Assembly: GCA_040954595.2 (NCBI GenBank)
Contig: CM082591.2
Coordinates: forward strand, 7,564,001-7,628,000
Source: Balanoglossus misakiensis
Taxonomy: Eukaryota > Hemichordata
DNA: 64,000 bases
Direction of reading: 5' to 3'
Of this stretch, positions 57,301 through 64,000 are shown piece after piece. Made by a program: the position numbers and the translations under genes. Positions within the stretch are counted from its first letter, which is position 1, and each line of letters starts with the position of its first letter. A model generated the notes under the pieces. That model saw only the letters and a list, made by a program, of their open reading frames with translations, had not been told where the DNA came from and did no database searches.

Positions 57301-60300
57301 TCTTATTCTCAACTGACTCAGTCTGCAGTTTAGTGATTTCTCCAACTAGCTTTCTCTTATTCTCAACTGACTCAGTCTGCAGTTTAGTGATTTCTCCAAC
57401 TAGCTTTCTCTTATTCTCAACTGACTCGGTCTGAATTTTGGACTTCTCTGTCAGGGCCCCATCCAACTGTTGTTTTAGTTCTTTGAGCTGCTTTGCACTA
57501 GCTTCAAAGGGCAGTAAGCTTTTTGCTTGTAAGCTGATAGATTCAGCTGGTATGGGATGAATTGGTCTGCCATGTAGTGTGATTTCATCTGCCAAATCTG
57601 AAATGAAAAAGAATAAAGCTATGAAGCTCAATTTTGTCATTTCTCTGTTTGGAACTATTTCTAAGACATGTCATGTGTGTGTCAACACACTCCCAGCCTA
57701 ATTCTTTGTTATGAACGTTGTTAGAGCCATTCGTTTGCTGGGAATTGCCTTGATACACAAAATCAGGTTTTTAGTCTTGGCACATCCGGCCCTTATCAGA
57801 TCAAGCTGGTGATGCAGAAACAACAAATGGTGCATGTGTGTAGAATATTATTTTTACTGGACAACCCATAACCAGATATGACTACAACAAAAACATTCTT
57901 ACGTTATCCCTGTGGTTAAAAAAAGTCAGGGCATTATATTAATCAAATTTGTGTCGATTTGGATATAGCTTTCAACAAACTTTTTAAAGATTTCACCTGT
58001 CCCGATCTGGCATTTGTGACAGTCGGAAAGTTAACACAAACATCAATTAAAATTTCTGAATTTTTATGACACCTTAAGTGCAGCATGCAAATGTAATGTA
58101 TCATTATTCCTTTCAAAATTGTGGCCAATGTGATCCAACCAAAATATCTGCTGTTGTTTTGTTTGATTATTATTCATATCTGGATCAGAGAAGTTAAAAG
58201 ATTAACCATGCAATGTGGACTAAAATCCCATAAATGACCAGTTCTTGACCAAATTAAATCACTTACTTTGTTTCATGGCAGCCTCTTCAATGTCAGAATC
58301 TTTTTCTGTTTCCTCCCCTGGTGAAGTCAGGCGTGTTCTCTCAATCTAAAATTGAAACAAATGAATATATCAAATCCAAATCTAGATGAATTTCAATAGA
58401 CAGTCATAGTGCAAATCAAATATTTGAGCCATGCAAGAGTTTATCCCAGTGATGTTGTTAAGAGTTCCCAGAAAGAAACAGCCAAACAATTACAATATCC
58501 TTCTCACAGCCATATCAGCTGGGCATCAATCAACATGTAAACGTCACTGAAAATAGTAAAGACTTATTTACTATTTGGAAATTTCCCTGCGTGTGTGAAG
58601 TTGTGGACAAAGTATGCTGTTGAACATAGCTACATGTGTTGTAGGGACATTAGCTGTAAAACTGGCTTCATTTTCGGTATTTTTGTTCTGTGTACCAAAT
58701 TCAATTTCTTGTCCTACTACAAACAGCAAGGTACTCAGTACTCAGCTTGTCAAGATATCCTGTATGTGTGTAACAACCATTGTTATTATTGACAAATAAA
58801 TTCTAGTCCGGACTTGAATTCAAATTTTGCATCATAACAGTGCTGATACACATATATGTTGCATTGATAAGCTAAATGCTGGGCATTACAACTAACATCT
58901 AAGCATACCTGATTCAGTATTTCATCAACACTTCCCTCTTCTACGTTGTCACCATATAATTTCAATGGTCCTATTCCCCCACCATCTCCTGAAAGTTAGT
59001 AAAATATTCAATGGATTTTGATTTGCATAATTTTATTTCTCTGAAAGTTTCTTGGGGTTAAAAAAATTTGCAATGCATGAAACTTAAATTATCTTATATG
59101 AGTCACAGCTCTAACAAGTTTCATTTTATAGAAATGTAAAATAACAAACTTCTTAATCAAATCTTATTCTTAATCATAATCTTAATCTGTCACCTGTGTT
59201 AATTCAGTATTAAGTATAATTTTCTCCTTCCTCCAAGTGATCAATCCACACTCTCTTATTCTTTGAATTTGTATTGTTTCTTGGTTGAATCAATATATAG
59301 TTTTACGGCAAACCATCTCATCTGACAAGAAAAACTTACTGTTCAGAAAGAATAGTTCCAGTTCATCAAACCTGGCTTGGTCATATGTTGCTGTCAACTG
59401 TAGTGGTATTCCAGCTGTGTTGGCCTCTGTCATTTCATCTGTCATCAAGATTGGTTCTAATGCCTTGGCTAAACTTCTTGAATCTTCAAGACAGCTTCCC
59501 CGCAATCGGTAGAGATTATAAAGTCTACGCATGTTGGCTGTGATTTGCAGAGACCCTGATTTCATACTGGTTATTTCCACTTCACCCAAATTCTCAGTGC
59601 AGACTTTCTTGACTTTCTCAGTGTCATCACCATTGGATACCACATCAGATGCTCTTCTCTTCAACTGTTGTTTGCAGTTGTTCCAAGCTGTAGATGCTGC
59701 CTGTTGCCTTTCCTCATTCTGGCCCTCATTTTCTGCTCGATGTTGCTGATAGGCAGTTTCATCCAGTTGGGCATGAACTTGAATTGTTGTGTCGGCATGA
59801 TGATCTGAAGATTTTAGGAAATGGGGCAATACTAAACTCAATCTAAGACAAAATAATGAGTACGCTTAATTTATCGCCACCCTGGAAAACCATAAGTCAT
59901 ACGGTTTTTGTTAAACTCCGTCTCCCAAGAAAAAAACTTAAATTTGTAGGGCTTCAAAAATATGTATTGTGGGAAAATCAACAATATATAACCTCACTTG
60001 CACTAAACTAAGTTGACTAGTACAGGTACTAAGCACAACAGTTAGATTATACAATTACGCAGATGGCCATTGAAAAGTCAATGGGTCAAGGACCTTTACT
60101 TTAAGTCTAGGAACATTTTAATCTTGTCAACAGGCGCCACCAAGAAAGTTGTTTTTATTAATAATTTTGAAATTGTCTCCTACCTGCTGTATTTCTTGTG
60201 TCCTTGCCACATGGATCAACTCCTTCTTGTTCCCTCATTCGGTCTGGTGTCAATAAACTGGCAAATGTGGCATAACTCTTATCAACATCTTCACTCTCCA

Positions 60301-62320
60301 TGAAAGCCTTCTTCAGCTCCTTAGCTTCTTCAAAAGCTAACCTGGTCTTCTTGACACTCCATATTATCTTCTCTGAAATCTTATCAGATGAGTGTGACAC
60401 TACAAATTTGTCTGCGTGGTATGGAAAGTATTCCTTGACTAACTCCCCAAGCTGGGAATATTCATCAGGATAGGTTGGTAGTCCAACTGCTATAGATTCT
60501 AAACCGCTATACGGATAGTCCTTGTAGACAGAGACGGGAAGACAACTGTGAGATTGTTGAAGTGATGTTGGCAGAGTGCTTGCTGAGTAACCTGAGTAGA
60601 GTGTAGGGGTGACATGACTACTCTTCATCTGGTCTTGAAGATGCTCCAGTTCAGCCTTACCTGCTTGTGGAGAAGCTCCTTGTATTGACCACTTAGGAGG
60701 TTTGTGGGAAACATCTTTCAGCTTTTTTGATGCACTTCCAATAGCAGCTGCCAGTGTCTCACACCTGTCCAAGGCTTCTTGTGTATCAATTTGGCCATAC
60801 GTCAGTATGTTGTGTGTAGTGACTTTGTCTGGTATGGTTGGGTCTTTTCTGAAAAAGACTTCTGCAGGTCTGGGGAAAATCTCTGCATGAGGGATCTTGA
60901 AAAGTTGCTTTCCAGAATATTCTGCTCGGTATTGGTTTTCAAAGTGTGCGAACATGCTTGGACCAATTGAAAATATGAGGTCAGCTTCACTGGCCAGCTT
61001 TAGCATCATTTCACTAAACTTCCCTGGAGGTAGTTTCAACAGACAGTTGCCTTCTTCATAGGCATGGTTGATCATTACAAGTTTTGCATCAGGAAACAAT
61101 TTTTTTCTGATATTTGCAGCAGCAAATCCAGTTCTTGGAGCATAACCAACAACATATTTGATGTTTTGTAGCTGTCTGAGGTGAGGGTAGTAGATTTCAT
61201 GATATTTCGTCAACCATTTTAAATGTGGCTGATCATCTTCTGGCTCTGCAGTTCTGTCTTCTTCTTGTTGTTGTGCTGGAATCAATTTAACCCGACACTT
61301 GGCAGCATCTGCCTTCTGGTCGTCACTGACTTTGACACCAACAAATGTGGAGTAGGCGTTAACAGGTGTTTCTTCTTTGACTTTTCTTGCAGAGAAATCT
61401 TGTACAAGAGTTCTGTGAAACCCAGTCAAGCCACAATCTTCTTTGTTCCAGTCGTCATACACAAATAATACGCCAGGAGGTGGATCTGGAAGATGGAGTT
61501 GATGAAGTTTGGCTTCAGGGAAGAGACTTTCGTGGATTGCTTTGGCTGCATTCTGTGTCTTTGGAGAATATCCGACTACATGTTGGATGTTTGTCAGTTC
61601 CTTCAGTCCAGGGAAGTATGTATCATGGTGAACAAGCCAGTTTATTACAGGGGGGTCTTCATGAGGATCCAATCTCTTGTCTCTTACAGCTGGGATCAAA
61701 GTAGCACCAACACTCTCTGCATCTTTCTTTTGTTCTTCACTCACTTCAACTTCAAGGGTAGTACAGTTGAATTCAGAAACTTCATCTGGCTTCAGTTTTT
61801 CTTCTCGAAATTCAGTGACAAGTTTGTTAGTTGGTGTTGTTGTCTGATCTTCTGATTCTGTCTGCCAGGTTTGCATGACCATTAATGCTGCCACAGGTGG
61901 TGGGTCAGGAAGACTGAGTTGGTAAAGTTTGGCTTCAGGGAAGAGACTTTCATGAATTGCTTTGGCTGCAGTGTGTGTCTGTGGAGAATATCCGACTACA
62001 TGTTGGATGTTTTGCAGCCCCTTCAAGTCTGGGAAGTATGTACCATGGTGAACAAGCCAGTGTACTCCAGGGGGGTCTTCATGAGGATCCATCCTCTCGT
62101 CTCTTATAGCTGGGATCAAAGTAGCATCAACACTCTCTGCATCTTTCTCTTGTTCTTCACTAACTTCAACTTCAAGGGTAGTACACAGGAATTCAGAAAC
62201 ATTCTCAGACTGGAGTGTGTTTTCTTTGAGATGTTTGATTATAGCTTGAGTTGGTTGGGAGGTTTTTGCCTCCTTGTCCCATGATTTCAATACAACCAGT
62301 GCTGCAGATGGTTCTGACAT
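51304..62320 (-). CDS. multidomain protein: tandem GT-B-like units, coiled coil and NHL beta-propeller
   Basis: Ten exons in consistent phase: 62320-60184, 59804-59340, 58988-58909, 58345-58267, 57597-56884, 56742-56482, 55057-54908, 54788-54726, 54605-54543 and 52121-51304, giving about 1609 residues. Residues 6-142 and 143-282 are near-identical repeats ending VVGYSP..AAKAIHESLFPEAKL. A third, diverged unit (283-420) continues into a C-terminal half with ADLIFSIGPS, IPHAEIFPRP, ILTYGQ and GLESIAVGLP (to about 680), the pattern of a GT-B glycosyltransferase. The first acidic residue of the E-X7-E pair appears to be Lys600, so activity is doubtful. Residues 713-868 are a helical linker module. 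Residues 921-1159 are coiled coil with four 18-residue repeats. Residues 1159-1338 are a Lys/Glu/Thr-rich linker. Residues 1338-1609 form an NHL propeller like that of TRIM2/3 proteins. There is no RING, B-box or membrane segment. An acceptor-like CTTCTTCCCAG upstream suggests a 5' non-coding exon. Role unknown; an immune or scaffold function is only a guess. Confidence 0.85.
54463..54990. repeat. tandem triplication of about 180 bp containing an exon
   Basis: Three direct copies begin ACTTGAAGTTTTGAATCAACTG (54463, 54646, 54822). Each contains the same end-of-exon coding stretch of the NHL gene (SKEISE.TKGA.VSAKPSKT) and the donor ACAG|GTATGT. In two copies an acceptor (CTACAG) makes a 63-nt exon; the oldest-looking copy is part of a 150-nt exon. 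All keep phase 1, so every combination stays in frame. Plus-strand frames here are shadows. Confidence 0.85.
55090..56202 (-). pseudogene. 5'-truncated CR1/L2-like LINE in an intron of the NHL gene
   Basis: Reading the minus strand from 56202: the end of a reverse transcriptase with GVPQGSVLGPILF, the FYADDSSLY catalytic box and the WMSENFLCLNDDKTE block, then a frameshift near 55820, then the C-terminal region with RIDSCNSLLFGLP, RIQRVQNIAARIV and LHWLPV, ending near 55187. The 3' end is TATATAAATAAATTATTATT, an ATT microsatellite. The endonuclease and the first RT motifs are absent. It is in the same orientation as the host gene, inside an intron, with no sign that it is spliced into the message. 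Confidence 0.9.
57214..57430 (-). repeat. 54-bp in-frame coding microrepeat, four copies
   Basis: Four almost identical units encode TESVENKRKLVGEITKLQ inside the coiled-coil exon of the NHL gene. Eighteen residues equal five helical turns, so the unit fits a 7+11 coiled-coil pattern. Near identity at DNA level means the array is recent and probably variable in number. Confidence 0.9.
58735..58890. repeat. dispersed repeat of about 155 bp, copy 2
   Basis: Inverted match of 46648-46795, in an intron of the NHL gene. Confidence 0.8.
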
Positions 62321-62609
62321 AATTACATTCCTGCTGGGAAGAAGTATACCAGTATACAGTACGGTATAATACTGCTGTACCGGTAGGTGATGGTGAAATT
62401 TGTTTCAGGGAAAACTTGACAGTATGTAATTAGTATTGTGACATATTCATGACTATCTATACTGAGTAGTGATTGGCTAACCAAAATGAATATGCATAAG
62501 ATGGCATATATAAGGGGTCTACCCAGGGTACCATGTGTGCCTTATCACAGCGTAGTGGGACAGACAGCTGAAAGTATCACAACCTCGCTCGTCATCACAA
62601 CCTTACTAT
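62321..62609. promoter_or_regulatory. divergent promoter region with a plus-strand TATA box
   Basis: GGCATATATAAGGGG (about 62501-62515) is a strong TATA box on the plus strand, with an inverted CCAAT (GATTGGCTAACC) about 35 bp upstream. It lies about 100 bp upstream of the gag-like gene start. On the other side is the NHL gene start; no core element for that gene was recognised. Confidence 0.5.
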
Positions 62610-63910
62610 ATGGCTACGAAGCAACCTACAACGACAAAAGTCGTTACGGTGCTGCAGACACGTATTATCACTACCTCCACGGTGACAAGAATGTCAACGA
62701 TTAGAGTGGCCACGCCCTCAGTAACTTTACCCATAGTGACAGTTTCAACGTCAGGTGCCACGACAATGTCGGCTGGAGCGTCAACTACAATGGCCAGTAC
62801 TGAACAGAGAGCAAATGCGGTAAGTCTCATTTGTATACCCTCTAATGTACCCTGATATTTCGGTATTACACAAGCTGCTTGGTAGTCTCTGATATCTTCA
62901 TTGAGACTTGCGGAATGCAAGACATCACGTCGGTAGTGATATTAGTTCGTCCCCATGTAGAATGATAAGGTATGGGTTTGACGAGAGTTGATGTGCTGAC
63001 AGGCACGGAGAAGTTGGGTAGACGATAATAATGTAATAAGATACATGAGGTTCGTCCCCTGAAGCACATGGTACGTAGAGAAAAGAGGGTAGACGATATG
63101 TAGTTCGTCCCCGGGTTTATGTGCGACATAAGAAGTTTTGGTTGACGAAAGTAGAGTTCGTCCCCATGTTAACTGACTCGAGAAGAGAAGAGACGAGAGA
63201 GGAAGAAAGGAAAGAAATTACATGAAAGAAAAAAGCTGACGTGGCATGGGAAATGTGCCCAATTTGAATATTTGAAATACAGATGAGTACATGGTAATGA
63301 GATAGTATGATGTAATGAACGAAATCAACAGGTGGTTTGGTGACCGTAGCAATTCCACCAGTACGTATACAATGGTGACGTGTCACTTCTGTTTTCACAG
63401 GTAGGACAAGTTGTTGGTAAAGATGTGCCAGGACCCTCAGGGGGAGACGCCCGAACTTCGCTACAGTTGGCAAACGATAGATTTGAGAGAGAGTTAATGG
63501 AGCTGAGACTGTATGCGGAACGAGATGCCGCAATTTTCAACGCTGAGGAAGCACTCGCTCGTCTACAAATGGTCGCCGACACTGCGTTTGATGTCAGACA
63601 CCCGGACTATCCGAAATATATTGCAATGATGCGAGCCCTAAGAAAGGAAAGAAATTCTGAGGGCACTGCCACAAATGTTGTTGGCCCTGATTGGGTCGGG
63701 GGGAACACGCGAAAATCATAGAAAAAATCGCAAAAGTTAAGAAGGCAATAGGGAGTGGTACCCTGATGGAGCAACGTAAGACGAGAAACAGAATGAGATG
63801 TTGGAGATGCCACATACTGCTGCAGGGCTGGGCACATCGCTCAAAATTGTTATGTGAGAGACGATGGATAGGATAGAACGAGGAGAAGTTACAGAGATAG
63901 AGACAGAAAA
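62610..63910 (+). pseudogene. gag-like gene with zinc knuckle, frameshifted
   Basis: ATG 62610 opens 70 codons rich in Thr/Ser and Val, ending GCG|GTAAGT at 62819. After an acceptor (TTTTCACAG) the frame resumes at 63401 and runs to a stop at 63719-63721. The second part is an alpha-helical, charged stretch (LANDRFERELMELRLYAERDAA ... HPDYPKYIAMMRAL). Beyond the stop, CWRC in one frame and GHIAQNC in another make up a CCHC zinc knuckle split by a frameshift (63795-63865). Together these look like the capsid-nucleocapsid part of a retroelement gag that is decaying, or a domesticated gag that lost its end. No protease or RT is present before the window ends, so the element may continue outside. 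Confidence 0.5.
62940..63165 (+). repeat. four copies of GTTCGTCCCC in the intron of the gag-like gene
   Basis: GTTCGTCCCC occurs near 62947, 63052, 63104 and 63152, several times preceded by GGTAGACGATA or TGACGAAAG. The spacing is irregular (about 105, 52 and 48). Its function is unknown. Confidence 0.7.
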
Positions 63911-64000
63911 TAGAAAATGAGTTATGCGAAGTGAAGGCGACGTACAGGTTGAAATCTGAACTTGCACTTTGTTCCATTCTTCACTGTAAATGATTCAATA

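Noticed and set aside
61387-62284. Plus-strand frames of 105-121 codons
   Set aside because: These are antisense to the duplicated units of the long NHL-gene exon; their similarity to each other reflects that duplication.

Overview
The window is animal nuclear DNA. It has spliced genes with GT-AG introns, conserved metazoan housekeeping proteins, long intergenic stretches full of fold-back elements, and LTR and LINE retroelements. Compact genes, many short inverted-repeat transposons and the frequent ACATGTA motif suggest a marine invertebrate, possibly a lancelet or another invertebrate deuterostome. The sequence alone does not prove the taxon. All gene models below were built by reading splice sites and matching codon phase by hand.

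Layout. Positions 1-4029 hold a young Ty3/gypsy-like LTR retrotransposon with almost identical LTRs. Its pol gene ends just after the reverse transcriptase. From 4.05 to 11.6 kb lie non-autonomous DNA elements: a 0.85 kb fold-back, a Mutator-like MITE with a perfect 9-bp target duplication, a 3-kb palindromic fold-back, a Helitron-like element with ACAG repeats, and a mariner-like MITE. From 12.3 to 24.8 kb two patatin-like lipase genes stand head to head (minus, then plus). They share the same four-exon structure. Between their start codons is a 127-bp minisatellite of almost 13 copies, each with an octamer ATTTGCAT.

From 24.8 to 31.5 kb there is repeat-rich DNA, including an element with four AGGTCA direct repeats. 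Positions 31.5-39.5 kb encode a complete phosphatidylserine synthase 2 (PTDSS2, minus, 10 coding exons, 487 residues). Positions 41.7-45.6 kb encode a complete NEDD8-conjugating enzyme (UBE2M/UBC12, plus, 6 exons, 184 residues). These two genes are also head to head, about 2.3 kb apart. From 45.6 to 50.5 kb I see only dispersed repeats.

From 51.3 to 62.3 kb (minus) lies the most unusual gene. It predicts about 1609 residues in ten exons: three tandem Rossmann-like units, the last running into a GT-B glycosyltransferase-like half, then a linker module, a coiled coil with an 18-residue microrepeat, an acidic/charged linker with a triplicated 21-codon exon, and a C-terminal NHL beta-propeller. 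A 5'-truncated CR1/L2-like LINE sits in one intron. The window ends with a TATA promoter and a decayed gag-like gene (plus) with a zinc knuckle.

The genes do not form a pathway. PTDSS2 and the two patatin-like genes both concern glycerolipids, but nothing here shows they are co-regulated.
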